A stretch of 64,000 bases of DNA from Brachypodium distachyon. Lineage: Eukaryota; Streptophyta; Magnoliopsida; Poales; Poaceae. The DNA is taken from positions 10,726,001-10,790,000 of the forward strand of contig NC_016132.3 of NCBI RefSeq assembly GCF_000005505.3. Reading direction: 5' to 3'. A program made the translations under genes and the position numbers. The notes beneath the pieces were generated by a model. That model saw only the letters and a program-made list of their open reading frames with translations. It was not told the origin of the DNA and ran no database searches. Positions 45,715-59,300 of the stretch are shown here, in pieces; the first letter of the stretch is position 1; each line of letters begins with the position of its first letter.

Positions 45715-46526
45715 GCGCGGATAAGCCGGCAAGTAGGTGCGGATAATCTGGCAATTAGACACAATTAACCTGGCAAGTAGGTGTGGATAAGCCACTAGGT
45801 AGATGCGGATAATCTGTCAATTATATGTGGATAAGCCGGCAAGTGGGTGCGGATAATCTTACAAGCAGGTGCAGATAATGTGGCAAGTAAACACAACTAA
45901 CCTGACAACTAGGTGTCGATAAGCCGGTTGGCACATGCGGATAATCTGGCAAGTACGTGCGAATAATCTGGCAAGTAGGTGCGGATAATCTGGCGATTAT
46001 GTGCGGATAATCTGGCAAGTAGACACAATTAACCTGGCAAGTAAGTGTTGATAAACTGGTAGGTAGATGTGGATAATCTGTCAATTAGATGTGGATACAC
46101 TGGCAAGTGGTGCCAATAATCTGGTAAGTAGGTGCGGATAATCTGGCTAGTAGACACAATTAACCTGGTAAAGAGGTGTGGATAAGCCGGCAGGTAGATG
46201 CTCATAATCTGGCAATTAGATGTGGATAAGCCGGCAAGTGGGTGCTGATAATGTGACAAGTAGGTGCAGATAATGTGACAAGTAGATGCAATTAACCTGA
46301 CAAGCAAGTGTGGATAAGCCGGTAGGTAGATGCAGATAATTTGGCAATTCGATGTGGATACGCCAACAAGTGGGTGCGGATAATCTGGCAAGTAGACATA
46401 ACTAACCTGGCAAAGAGGTTTGGATAAGCCGGTAGGTAGATGCGGATAATCTGGCAATTAGATGTGGATAAGCCGGCAGGCAAATGCGGATAAGCTGGCA
46501 AGTAGGTACATTTAACCTGTCAAGTA
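45715..46526. repeat. 22-bp minisatellite with higher-order structure
   Basis: About 37 head-to-tail units of 22 bp, close to 'gtgcggataatctggcaagtag'. The units fall into recurring types: 'gtgtggataagccggtaggtag', 'atgcggataatctggcaattag', 'atgtggataagccggcaagtgg', 'gtgcggataatctggcaagtag', and a marked 'acacaattaacctggcaagtag'. The types follow one another in nearly the same order, giving a larger period of five to six units (about 110-132 bp). More decayed units go on to about 46715. The minus strand stays open for long stretches in several frames, so peptides with a 22-residue repeat appear, but I take these as a by-product. Confidence 0.93.
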
Positions 46527-46719
46527 TAGCGTGGTAAATATGTGTGGATAAGTCAATAAGTACGTACGGATACACTGTCACTAGGTTTGATAAATCTAGA
46601 AGTAGACATGTCAAACTTGACAATTATACTTGGATAAACTGACATTTCGTTAAGTAGGCATGTTTAAGTGAGTATTACATACATATAAACCGACAAATAG
46701 ACGCAATTAGACCGGTGAT

Positions 46720-47790
46720 AATTTCGTCTCTGTGATATACGAAAGTGATATTACACGGCATTTTTAGGGGTCTCTTCTGTAATGATGAATTTCTGCATAT
46801 TATAGTAGTCCGGGACAATATTTTATTATGTGAAAAATAATAAAATATTGTAATTTATAAGAAAAAAACACTAAGCCGCTGGAGCTGGGCTGGTACTGCT
46901 ATGCTGACTTCGAGATGGGCTTGACCTCGTGGGCTTCGTAGCTGCTGGGCATGCGTGCATGTCACGCAAGAATGCGCGGACGGAGCGAGATGTGCGGACG
47001 GAAGCAGCGTGTGCGGGCGGAAAGCAGACGGCTGAGCGAGATAACGCGGGCGGAAAGCAGACGCCGCTGCGGTTGATTAGGTGGGGACGCCGCTGTGTAG
47101 CACGCTCCTTTTATATTTAATTCTTACTTCGGTTTACTCAGGCTTTACATAATTCTTTATTTTTTCTCTAAATTAAAATGACATGGTACAACATGAATTC
47201 ATTTGTAGATTTTATTTTCTCATATTTAAATATTTTATCTATATTCTCTAAATTGGATCATGTATATTACGTAGACACATGTCACGTGTCACTACTGACT
47301 ACCAATTATACATTCTTTGCAAATTGCTGCCGTAATACATACATGATTTTACATGGTTTACTCATAAAAAATATATTTAATAAAGTTTATGCTTGGATGA
47401 TAGTTTTTGCGAGAAAGATTAATTTTCATTTTTTAATACGAGTAGTAAAAGAGAAAATGAAAGGTAGTCTTTTATCAAAAAACTATAGGCCGAACAGCAC
47501 TGATTCACCGAATGACTGAATTGAGCTCCTCCTTTTTGCAATATCCACCCTTCCCTCTGAAGGAATCTCGATGCACTCTTCCCAAAATTCTTTCAATCCG
47601 CACCCTCCATTGCTGCTTCCATTCACTTTTGACCCTCCTCGTCACCCTTCCCTCTTCGATCTACACCCTCGAGCGATTTCTCCCAAAAGTCGCAAAACAA
47701 AGGCCATTGGATCCGTGAAGGCGAAGCAGCCGCAACTGAAATTCACGCGGGGACAGTACTGCTCGAAGAGGCCGAGGAGTGAAGGAAGAA
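46720..47790. other. Spacer and 5' side of the ECHIDNA gene
   Basis: The part 46720-47500 is AT-rich with no gene. The part 47520-47794 is probably promoter and 5' UTR of the TVP23 gene, CT-rich just upstream of its ATG. Confidence 0.45.
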
Positions 47791-47794
47791 CCTG

Positions 47795-50700
47795 ATGGAT
47801 CAGTACCAATCGCAGGTAATAGCTCCGTACCTTATATGATCTGAAAAAATAGCTATGCTCCTTTCCCGATTCTCGCTTCGTACACGAGATTCGTTTGGTT
47901 CCCCTTTTTACGTCTACGATTTGGTTTGAGATTGGAACTACTTCAGATCCTTGGATTTCTCTGATTGAGCCGTAGGCTCCCAGATTAGGGTTTTCTTGGA
48001 GGTGTGTGAAAAATCTTTGGCTAGTTCTCCTATTCATGTGTAACAGAGTTACAGAGAATAACGAAATTACTCCCCTTCCCAGATCCGGGCTAGTCGTCAC
48101 TATTCTATGACGAGTGAATGCAATTACTTATGTTTGCTGCATTATATTACTTGTACTTAACATTTCCTCTGCGTAGTTGAGTTTTAGCCTTTTAGGAGAG
48201 GGAATGATGGGGATTTAGGAGTAGTGAAGATAATTATAGTGTGATAGTTATGTTTCTTGTTACAGGAGGTTAGTGAGAATTATTCAAATCCAAAGACATG
48301 CCTCTTCCATGTGCTCTTCAAGGTACCATGTTTTCTCTTCTTGAAAGATATGTGAATTTGTATATAGGGATCCTTTGTACATAGTGTATGCATGCTTTAC
48401 TGATATTGATAACTTGTGGTTTGAAGGCAGGGGCGTTGGCATTCTACATACTGTCCGCGCTGTTTGTGCACAACTTTGTCATTATCTTTGTTGTAACTGT
48501 GTTCCTAGCAGCACTCGACTTCTGGGTGGTTAAGAATGTCAGTGGAAGAATATTGGTCGGACTGCGGTGGTGGAATGAGATTAATGACGAGGGCAATAGC
48601 GTTTGGAAGTTTGAATGCCTTGATGAACAGGTTTGCATTTTATTCTTGCTATTCGTTTGCAGCTTTGTGCAACTGCCCACCACAAAGCTGAAGTAGTTGT
48701 TTTGTTCCAGTCCCTTGCTAGGATGAACAAGAAAGACTCGTGGCTGTTCTGGTGGACTCTTTACTTGGCGGTAAGTGTTGATATCACTATGGTTTTATTT
48801 ATGTTTCTGATATCTGGGAATCAAATGAGTCATACACATATCATTTGTTGATTCTTGTGTTTTGAGATATCTGCTCGGCAAGTACTCCCTCTGTCCCATA
48901 TTAAGTAACGAAATATTACATGTATCTAGATGCTTTTTGGGTATAGATACATCCATATTTGGGCAAATTTGAGTCACTGAATATGGGACGGAGGGAGTAT
49001 ATGATAACGTCATATATTTGATTTGCAACTGCTCTCATTTGAAATGGAATATATGAGCATGAACATGAACAATTTACTAAGAAATATTAGACGACAAACC
49101 ACAGCCAGGCATATTGAAGCATGATAAGCTAAAGGGATTGATGAACTTTTTTTAAGGCGAGGACCATAAATTTTGTTCTTCCTTGGACATTTTCTATGTT
49201 AAACATCACCCCATTGCCTGGGAGACTATTTGAGATGTCTTGACATATTATTGGTGGCAGTACTGCTTTTTATAAGATGACACCTACATTTGTAACTCTA
49301 TGCTGACTGCTGATGGTAATGTTCTCGAAGAAAACGAGTAGGGCCTTTCTAGGATGATATTAAATTCACGACTCTTTCAAATGTATTTAGGTAAATTTAA
49401 GTATCATCCATGGATAAGAGCCTTCTATATAATACTATAATTTTTGTTTGGTGACTGTTAATGCAAAAAATCCCTTGGAAGGCGATGAAAACGCAAATTC
49501 ACAGAAGTTTTAGAAACCTCTTCATTTGATATTATGTTCACTACCTATGTCCTATGGTAGAACCATAAGACTACACATGTTGTTTTATCCAATATCAGAT
49601 TTCCAAGATATGTTTGTTTTTGATATATGGTACTCCCTCCGATCCATAATAAGTGTCTCAGATTTAGTACAAAGTTAGTACAAAGTTGTACTAAATATGA
49701 GACACACATTATGGATCAGAGGGAGTACTCAAGTTAGGTATATGTTTTACTCTTTAGCTTATGTCAAAAGTAGTTTACCGCGACAGAAATACAAGAACTA
49801 GAATGTAGCATTGATCGTAGTGTCCAACATGCCAAGCTATCGGAAAGAGAAGTCAGGAGCATTCCAATGGTATGCCTGAAACAGTAGGAATTATTTGTAA
49901 GCACCATGCCTAAACTTCACACAGTTTCGAGCTTCATCATTGAAACCTGAATGTCAGACGTGGGAGTCCCAAAGCATGTCTAATATGACCTATGCAAATT
50001 GGCACGAACACTAGAGAAATATTGGTAAATTTATGAAATTTCTTAAAATGGATGGCCTCATTTTGCAAAGAAAGGCTAAAAACTCTCCCATTTTGTCGTG
50101 TCTGTTTTGGTTACAAACCTTTTTCCATGCTGCAAGAAAAGGACCTTTGGGCATAATTGCATTGGTGCCAGATGTCTGTAAAGGCAATGGCGTCAAACCT
50201 ATCAATTTGTTAGATCACGGTTACTGGTTGTTCTAAACTAAATATATAATTCGAATCAAGCATAAAATAGCAAATACTGCATCATCATAACCATGTTAAA
50301 AGAAAATTTGGGCATTGCTTTCCAATTATAAAATTCCAAATCTTCTCATTTTCTTGATATTTTAATTATTTGAAACTGGATAATAATTGAAAATCCCTTG
50401 TTACTTTCTGTTTGATTTGTACTCCTGAATAGAACTGAAAATTTAATGTGGAGTGTTCTCTGAATGTATGAATCACTCGAGGCCCAAGGCCAGATTAAAG
50501 AAAATGTTCCTTGGTACTGTCTATTTGATTTGTACTCCTGAATAGAACTTTGCGGCAAGTGTTTTAGATTATAAAAATGAGATCCATTCATATTTCAGGC
50601 TGCTGCGTGGATTGTTCTTGGGATATTCTCGCTCATCAGGCTTCAAGCTGATTACCTTCTTGTCATTGGAGTGTGCTTGAGTCTCAGTGTTGCAAATATT

Positions 50701-51441
50701 ATCGGGTTTACTAAATGCAAAAAAGGTGTGGATTCTCCTGCAAAAACTACATTTATTGTAACCCTATTGGAGATTGTTCTGTTCACTTTAATTGACCAGT
50801 CAGATAGGAAACTGATAAATATTTAAAGCAAACAATGTAAATTATCTGCAAACTTATCAACCTAGAGTTTTGTACTGTTTGTTTTGGCTGAATAGACTGA
50901 GCCATAACTTCAACATCTTTATTTAACTATTTGGAATGTATTGTACGATGTAGCAACAGAACAGTTGAGACTTTGTGGTTCTAAACCAAATAGGCTTAGC
51001 AGTTTAGCTTTAGCCAACTTTCTTTCGCATCACTTCTTTTAATGTGCTGGTCACTTTAGATCATTTTCTCAACAAAACAACTTCTGTAACTTGTTTGAAG
51101 TCTTACTCGTGAAAATTGGCCCACTGAGCCCAGTTATTTGTGTTTGGATAGTACAAGGTTTTATTTTGCTGGAGTCTCCTCGTAATACATGAAATTTTTG
51201 CTGTTACATCTTGTCAACTTCATATCTCACTAGGAGTTGTTTATAATATTTGTGCCACTCCAATCATGTCGCTTACAAGCCTTGTAATGAAAAATCTGCT
51301 CGCTTAAATATATTTGAAGTCTGACCTTAGCACTGTTATGGTTTTATTTCAGATGCCAAGAAAAACTTTCAGGATATTGCTCAAAGTGCACTCCTGTCGT
51401 CCAGCATGAGGTCAACGCTGCAATCAGCATTTGGTGTCTGA
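47795..51441 (+). CDS. ECH: ECHIDNA / TVP23 homologue (trans-Golgi membrane protein)
   Basis: A small multi-pass protein of the TVP23/FAM18 family. In Arabidopsis ECHIDNA works at the trans-Golgi network in secretion of wall polysaccharides and in auxin-carrier traffic, together with YIP proteins. Exons are 47795-47815, 48266-48322, 48427-48630, 48711-48770, 50599-50725 and 51353-51441, 185 residues against 186 in Arabidopsis. Family landmarks are 'NPKTCLFHVLFK', 'ALAFYILSALF', 'FWVVKNVSGRILVGLRWWNE', 'MNKKDSWLFWWTLYL' and 'ADYLLVIGVCLSLSVANIIG'. Four hydrophobic segments lie at about 28-60, 107-128 and 135-160, with the first stretch long enough for two helices. The first exon codes only seven residues. 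The acceptor at 48426 was chosen because the phase and the family length fit only there. Intron 4 (48771-50598) holds two MITEs. Confidence 0.95.
48885..48997. mobile_element. Stowaway MITE, 113 bp, ECHIDNA intron 4
   Basis: Left end 'ctccctctgtcccatattaa' and inverted right end 'gggacggagggag', with TA on both sides. It lies 115 bp after the exon 4 donor. Confidence 0.92.
49633..49725. mobile_element. Stowaway MITE, 93 bp, ECHIDNA intron 4
   Basis: Left arm 'ctccctccgatccataataa' and right arm ending 'ttatggatcagagggag', with TA on both sides. The centre contains a direct doublet of 'gtacaaagtta'. This is a shorter subfamily than the 113- and 124-bp copies. Confidence 0.92.
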
Positions 51442-54400
51442 CCAGAGGACCAGATGTTACATATGATGTGTACAAATTTATGGATAATATGATGTATTTT
51501 GCTTTTGATTTAGTTTCCCTTGCCTAGTTGAGTAGTTTCTTACCAACCTTATACATCTTCCTGGCCTGCGAAGTCCTTGATATTGTTTGTTCAGCCGTCA
51601 CCAAAAGAGGTTGGTAATGAGTTCTGGCAGACACTTGAGGACCATGTAAATCACAGTACTCGGTATTGACTAGCTATTGATGGTCTTTTGAGGATTTTAA
51701 CATTCCTAGTGATAGCATTTTGTTGCCGTTTCTTTTAAGGAAATAACACTATGTTACTACTGAACCAGAGAACATTTTACTGGGAGTATATTGGAGTGCA
51801 GTCCTAACCAACCTGTTTTGAAATCTTGTCATGTGTGCGTGGCCACCTTCAGGTTGTGCAGATATCGCTCCCTACATGTCGCGTCACATAGCAAAGGTTA
51901 TGATTCTTTTGATGACAAGGATCCCAGAGTTTTGCACCAAAACCACCCTTATCCGTGGTAGACTTGGCTATTTTTTGGCAGGGGTCGCTAGTTTGCGAGC
52001 ACAGCGCGTCAGCGCCGATGGATCTGAATTCGTTTATGGACGGCGTTCCAATCGGTCGTCCTGGATGCCACCGCGGTGAACGACATGAGTTTGGACTTAT
52101 TGCTGCTGCTGTTGGTCAATCGATTGTGCTCATGCTGAGATCTTGCTCCAGCGATCTACGGCTCTTATACCAGCATGGGACTCAAAAATCTCCTTACCTT
52201 GACGGCTTGGCAGTTTTTCTTTTTAGGAAAACGGCTTGGCAGCTTTGGCCGGAAACTAACAAGCGTGTATGTCACACTCCGATATGCCGTGCAGCAGACA
52301 TGTTCCAAAATCCAGATTATCAAGGGTGAACTGTAGATATTTGAACCTTTCCAAAAGTACGTCCCCGTCTTTTTTTTCCCCCCTTTTCTTGAGATGTGAT
52401 AATTACAGCGATTCTCACGTCCAGACGCCCGATTCCTAGTAAAGAGTTTTCGCACGCTGAGAGGAAAATCTTTTGGCTTTTCGGATTTTATTTCTGGTAC
52501 AGTGACCAGCCAGCCCCCATGGTTGAATGGTTCTCAGCCAAGCGGGGCCTCCGGTCTCCGGCGTTATCTTCATTCGCCGCGTCGGACGTTATCCGTGTGA
52601 GCAACGGAGAGGACGATCCAGCAAACTCCACGCAACGTTTTTTCTCCCCTTGCACAAGTCCTTCTCTCGTAAATCCCGTACTGTATACTGCAAGGGCATC
52701 TTCAATGGCAAGCCGTTACTAATTTTTATCTGTTTTTTTTATTTTTTTTTAATGGACTCACATGTCATTTTTTTTTTCATTCTTGGTATCCATGCACAAG
52801 CTGTTACTTCTGCAAGTAATTAGTACTAATTTTTTCTCTTCATCTCTCCTTCACGTAGGACTAGTACCTGCTTAGTACCTTCTATTGGAAATGCCTAATA
52901 GATACTTCTTCGATGTTTTCCAAACGGAACGTGGGTCTCGTCGTTTCCGAACCACAGATTTCGTAAAGCGAAATCGTTTTGTATTCTGGTGCGACGTGAT
53001 GTGGCACCAATAAGGTCCAATCCTAGAGCCAGGTTTCTCTTTCATGATGTGTCCTCGTTGAGCTGTTTTTTTTTACTCCAAATTAATTGTCTTCTCGTCT
53101 CTCATCCACATGGTTTTTCCCATTGTTTTACTAGAACGGCATGCAAAGCAACAAAATCCATTCCGGAGAATCCTTCGTACATGGGAGTTTTTACTTGGTT
53201 CAGGTTATAGGCCAGGAGAAAAAGTTCACGTTGGCCTCGTGGCGTCTGGGTCAGCTCAGACAGAGGAGGAGTAGCCATCAGTGCCAGCCAGGTCATCCCA
53301 CGAGTCTTATCCCCTTAATTCATTCGCTTTTCTCCTGTTTTGGCTTTTGGTTGGCGTGGTGCTTGCAAGATAGACCAATGCGCGTAAATTCAGATTTTTA
53401 TTTCTTCTACTCCGTAAATAAAATGAAAGAGAAGAGACGTTTCATTTTTGTCCATTCGTGGTGCGTTCTCTGGCAAACAAGATCACTTTGGAATTGGGCA
53501 TGTACAAGTGCATGACATCAGCTTTCCTATTTGCGTGTCTACCTATAAGATGGTATTTTAGATGTTTTCCACTTCTGCAGGCAAAACTGAAATAGATTTA
53601 TTGTTTTCAAGAACAAGAATATCTTCTCACAGAATTTACGCAGGGACACGGGATTTAGAGAAGTGTGTGCCTTCTCCCTGCTGCCATTGACAATTATTCG
53701 AGGATTAATTTGCAATATAAAGATTTCATTGAAAACAATTTCAGTTATTGCATAAACGTGAACAAACATATTTTGCTCCAAGGGCACCTTGAAACTCTTA
53801 ACCGTGTGATTAGATCCAGACTTGCAACCATACTGAGATCATTCAGCAGCAACCAGGCAGCTTCCTCATTTGACCATTCGCACGGTGTGGAATGGTGAAT
53901 GTAGGAATATGTGCTACAGTAGTGTTGGTACAAATTAATTAAGGCCAAAGGGAGACAACGGGATGCAGAGACGCGTGGTGAACACCGACCATATCCTTTC
54001 CTGATGCGCCTCGCGGGCACCGACTAACGGGGCCCATGGGACAGCTTCCATTCCTCTCTTTTTTTACCACAATTGGTACAGTTTTTTTTTTAATACTCCC
54101 GAGCAGACCAATGACTCCCTTTCGGATTAAACTTTGAAACGCTGGCTGGTTTGAACGATCTCCACGAACGCTGGACCCTGAGCCGTTCGATCAACATCCA
54201 ACGCTAGGCTTCACGCTGGTTAAGAATTAACAGGGGTCAGGCCATTGGCGTGCGAGAGGTGGACGGTGCGCCCATGTGACCGTTCGTAAATGCTTCATAC
54301 ACAGAGAGATTATACAGACTGTTCACGGACATATGGGCCGAGCAAGATTCATATACACCTTTTGGTCCACATGTCAGTGCGGGTGTTTTCCGGGCATGTG

Positions 54401-56162
54401 TCGGATATGTGGTGTGTGGACGACCCTACATGTTTTCGATTATGAGTTTATGACGACCCACCGGCACTGCACGGTGTTGCCGGTGTCCAGACTCCAGCGC
54501 TAGTTGTCTTGCCCGGGGTGTAGTCAAAGTCGGAAATCTTACCCCCGATGAGTTTTAGAGAAAATTGCAAAGACATTGAATACAAAAGGAAATGGAAGAG
54601 AATTGAGATGAAAAAAGAGTTATGGAGCTCATTACTTAGAGGAGAGGGAGCACTCTTTTTTTTACGGCAGGGGAGGAACACTATTTTTTTTAAGGCAGGA
54701 GAGGGAACACTCGAATTCTCTTGGAAAGTCAAGAGTCTAACTTATTCTTTTTGGCCACTAATTAATTAAAACAATTTATGATGGTCAGATTAATGTCACC
54801 ACTAAATTTGTCATCAGAATTGTTTTGCAATATTTTTTTACATTCACTTATATATGTATAAGAGAACTAATGATCATAGTTCCATACGTGACTCGATCTA
54901 CGGATAATCAACAGCACATATGTTTTGAAACCGAAGGTGTACATGCCAATTCTTTTAGTAGTCTCACCGATCCATATTATTCGTCGCTGATTTGGTTACA
55001 TGCTCCCTCCCATGCATATTATCTGTCGTTGATTTACTGGATAGTCACAAGTAATATGGATCGGATGTTCTGCTACATCGATATATTAAGAGATATATCC
55101 ATATTAGAGCTCTAAACTAACTCCAATACCGGTTAGAACACAACCCTCAATTCTTAATACTGTGTAAATTATCCCCTGACCTAGCCAGAAGGTGGTTTTC
55201 ACATTCCCGGCAGATTTTGACCGAGTCAACACACATTTTTCAGTCCAAAAAAGATAAAACGAAAAATCTTGTACACAACCTACTATTAAATTTGGGCTTC
55301 AGTGAGCAAACGATAAGTACAACAAATGACATATTTTGTTTGAGACTCAAATTTTGAATTCAAAATTGAATTTCCAAATTTTTAATTATTTATAGGAAAT
55401 CATAAACGTTGTTGAGAGCCTACTGTTAAAGTTTCAGCGTCTCGCATGTATGATGTGCCAGTCAACTTGGTCAAAACCTGCCACGTACGTGTAAACAATC
55501 TTTTGGCTGGATCAAGAATAATTTAAGCGGTATGAATAGTTGAAGGATGTGTTTTAATTAGTATCGGAGTTCGGTGTGTGTGAATTTAAACTATATGGTT
55601 AGTTCAACGTTGTAATATGGACTTATCACATATATTAGTCTAGTTCGCATAATACATGATGCTGATTTTTCTAGTTTATCTCAACATACCATTATTATTT
55701 GTACTACGTGTGCTTGAATTTATTTGTATGCGTACAGAACATGTTTTGGTTAGAATGAGTTTCATTTTTAACCTGGCGTTTGTGCGATTTGCTAGATCTG
55801 AAAATCTTAGCTGCACACATGTAAATGTTGACTACAAATAGTCGTTAAAATTTTTTGAATATGTAAAAAATTGCACAAGTTAGCTGAATTTAAAACTTAT
55901 GAGGTAACAATATGAAGTGCAAACACCTTGGAAACCTAAAATTAAACCCACCTCTCTATGAACAGTCTACCAGCAAGGAAGAACAAAAATAGAAAGCACA
56001 ACGCCGACAACGGTAAATTCAGAAGCCCCAAAAAAATCCAAAGAAGGCCAGATTCGAAAATGCCCCGTTTAGGCCGAAGGGGCAGAGAAAAAAGAGATAA
56101 AAAAAGCATTGAAAACATGCACTTTAATATCGGGTGGGTCCCACCAACTACCCCCCGCACTC
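51442..56162. other. 4.7-kb spacer without a recognised gene
   Basis: The first 300 bases are the ECHIDNA 3' side. Reading frames of 60-125 codons at 51831-52329, 52396-52823, 53141-53515 and 53665-53898 show no family likeness and no shared splicing. The zone 54780-55900 is AT-rich. 55940-56160 leads into the invertase promoter. Confidence 0.5.
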
Positions 56163-56169
56163 TATAAAG
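56163..56169 (+). promoter_or_regulatory. TATA box of the invertase gene
   Basis: 'ctctataaagg' lies about 235 bp before the chosen ATG and is followed by a C-rich leader, so transcription probably begins near 56190-56200. That supports the ATG at 56398 or one of the two earlier in-frame ones. Confidence 0.6.
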
Positions 56170-56397
56170 GTCGCCTCCCCTCAGATCTTCCCGTCCATTA
56201 CGCCACCTCTCCACCTAAACCAAACCGTACCGAACCTTGCCATTTTGCAACTCACACCTCGCCGACCACGTATTTACTATAACCCGCCTTACCGTTGAGG
56301 CCTTTACTCTCCTTTTTTGCGCCTAGCCCCCTACAAAGTTTCCACATCTTGCGTCTGTGACCTTCACCGGAGTTGCCATATGAATGGTCAAACTACG

Positions 56398-59300
56398 ATG
56401 GGGCTCGCCGCAGCCGCAGCCGCCGCCGTGAGGCCGTGCCGCCGCCGCCTACTCTCGTCCGTCTCAGCCGGGGGCGCGAAGGCATCCGTGACCCCGCTCT
56501 TCCCGAGACGCCCCCACCCGCAGCACCACCACCACGGCCGCCGCCTCCCCTTCCTCGCCTCGGCGGCGTCGCAGACCTCGCACTCCGACCCGAGCTCCAC
56601 CCCAACAACCACCCCCACCCCTGTAAACTCCGATCCCCGCTCCGCCGTCGCCGGGAACCTCCCTTTCTTTGACCGCGTGCTCTTCCCGGGCTCCTTCCCT
56701 CCTGTCGAGACCCCGCCTGTGGAGGAGCCGGCGCCGCCGACCGATGAGGGTCTGGCTTCGCCGGTGAGGGAGGAGTCGGAGACGGAGAGGGAGGCCTGGA
56801 GGCTACTGAGGAGGGCGGTGGTGAGCTACTGCGGCGAACCGGTGGGCACGGTGGCGGCGGAGGACCCCGAGTGCACGGAGGTGGCCAACTACGACCAGGT
56901 CTTCATCAGGGACTTCGTCCCCTCCGCGCTCGCCTTCCTCATGCGCGGAGAGACTGAAATCGTCCGCAATTTCCTCCTCCACACCTTGCAGCTGCAGGTG
57001 AGCGCCTTGCCTATTGGGGATCCGGATTGCTTAGTTTGAGTTGAAAATTAGCGCGTTGTGACTACTAGTGTTGATTGCGTGCACGTCACTTGCTAGTTGG
57101 GGGGAAGTTAACACCGATTTTGCGTTGTTTGAATGTGTAGTACATCAGAATTTTCGGCATTAGTAAACGTAACATACCATTCCTTAATGAATTTGCTCTC
57201 AGCATGTGAATTTTTTTCTTCTAATTAATTCCTGTTCTAATTGGCTTGTATTGTATTCTATGGGTGAAATAGAGATAAGATTTCACTTTTGGAGTCTAAT
57301 ATGTCTCTTTCATACATGTACTAAGCAGTACTTGTTTGGTAGCGATTATACATCCTCATAGCTTAGCCTAAATTAGCCTAAACGGCAATTATGAGGTAAC
57401 AATAGTTATCTGTATGCAATACTACCACACTGAGTAAACTTCACTTTTTTATACGATTCGAAAAGCCTAGAACAGACGAGAAAAATCTACAACTTTTGTC
57501 CAAATTTCCTTAAGATGTGATCACATTTACCATAAAACGCCACTAAACTGGCTTGCTAGTAATTGTTTGTGAACTTTAGTTTCTTATCTGGCACTTGAAT
57601 CAAATTTTCTTCATTTACTGATCTTTCTCATTTATTTGATGATCAGAGCTGGGAGAAAACTGTTGACTGTTACAGCCCTGGGCAAGGCTTGATGCCAGCC
57701 AGCTTTAAGATTAGGACTGTTCCTCTTGACGAAAACAACGAAGCATTTGAGGAGGTTTTGGACCCTGACTTTGGTGAATCCGCTATTGGCCGTGTAGCTC
57801 CAGTTGATTCTGGTATATTTCCCTCCCCGCCTCTCGAACATAATCCCTTTCCTTTTGAAAATTAGGTGTTAGTATTGAATGACATCAAGTTAGTAATTTG
57901 AAATGTTTATCCTTCTTCTTTAACCTAACCTAACCTAACCTAACCGTTTGCAGGACTTTGGTGGATTATCTTACTCAGAGCATACTGCAAGATTACAGGG
58001 GACTATTCTTTGCAAGAAAGAGTGGATGTCCAAACCGGCATTAAACTGATCTTGAGTTTGTGTTTGACTGACGGGTTTGACATGTTTCCAACTTTACTGG
58101 TCACAGACGGATCATGCATGATAGACAGGAGGATGGGAATACATGGACACCCTCTTGAGATTCAAGTAAGTTGAATTCAAACAATGACGAGTCAGTTCGA
58201 TAGGCTGTTGTTATATTTTAGAATTGGTTTACGATTGCTAGCATTCTAGGATTTTTTTTTTGCCGTGAAGGAACCAATGCTTTTACTGAACACATATTAA
58301 TTTGAAAGTTCAAACAACATTATGCTGCTACTTTAAACCTAGATTTATCTAACAGGTTATCAGTGATAGAGAATCTCTTTACTTAGCAAGCTTTACCTGT
58401 TCCAGGCTCTGTTCTATTCTGCTCTAAGATGCTCAAGAGAAATGATTACTGTGAATGATGGCTCAAAACACCTACTCCGTGCCATCAACAACAGGCTCAG
58501 TGCATTGTCTTTTCACATTAGGGAATACTACTGGGTTGATATGAAGAAGATAAATGAGATCTACCGATACAAGACAGAAGAATACTCACATGATGCAACT
58601 AACAAATTCAACATTTATCCTGAGCAAATCCCTTCCTGGCTTGTTGATTGGATTCCTGAGGAAGGGGGTTATCTTATTGGAAACCTGCAGCCAGCCCACA
58701 TGGATTTCAGGTTCTTCTCTCTTGGCAATCTTTGGGCCATATCTTCATCTCTAACCACTCCAACACAAGCTGAGGGAATACTTAGCCTCATTGAAGAGAA
58801 ATGGGATGATCTTGTAGCGAACATGCCCCTCAAGATCTGTTACCCTGCAATGGAAGATAATGAATGGCGCATTGTTACTGGCAGTGACCCTAAGAACACG
58901 TAAGCCATCATGCTGATTAAATTGTTCTTTCATCATATGGTTCTCGTCTCTTGTTTGCTGACATATCATTACCGTGGTACCTCTTCCATTTTTCAAAAGT
59001 TACATATCTTTCCTGAAAACATCACATCATAGTTCTTGACATCTAACCATTTTGTGCACGTGCAGCCCATGGTCATATCATAATGGTGGATCTTGGCCAA
59101 CCCTACTGTGGCAGGTATATAGATCTTAACCCACTTTCCAGAACCCTAGGACCATTTCTTGCTTATAAATCATCACTAACCAATCTTCATTTCTGCTTAT
59201 AGTTTACACTGGCCTGTATCAAAATGGGGAGACCAGAGTTGGCCAGGAGGGCCGTTGCGGTGGCTGAGGAGCAGCTCTCAGCTGACAAGTGGCCGGAATA

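Noticed and set aside
45715..46715. CRISPR-like array
   Set aside because: Units are contiguous without spacers, they vary, and the genome is eukaryotic; it is a minisatellite.
51831..52329. Small gene after ECHIDNA
   Set aside because: Frames overlap without splice logic and show no known motif; most probably non-coding.
53665..53898. 77-codon + frame beginning MCLLPAAIDN
   Set aside because: No family likeness, no promoter or splice context, and it overlaps an equally long minus frame.
57921..57945. Interstitial telomere
   Set aside because: The unit is TAACC (5 bp), not the plant telomere unit, and it is only 25 bp long.
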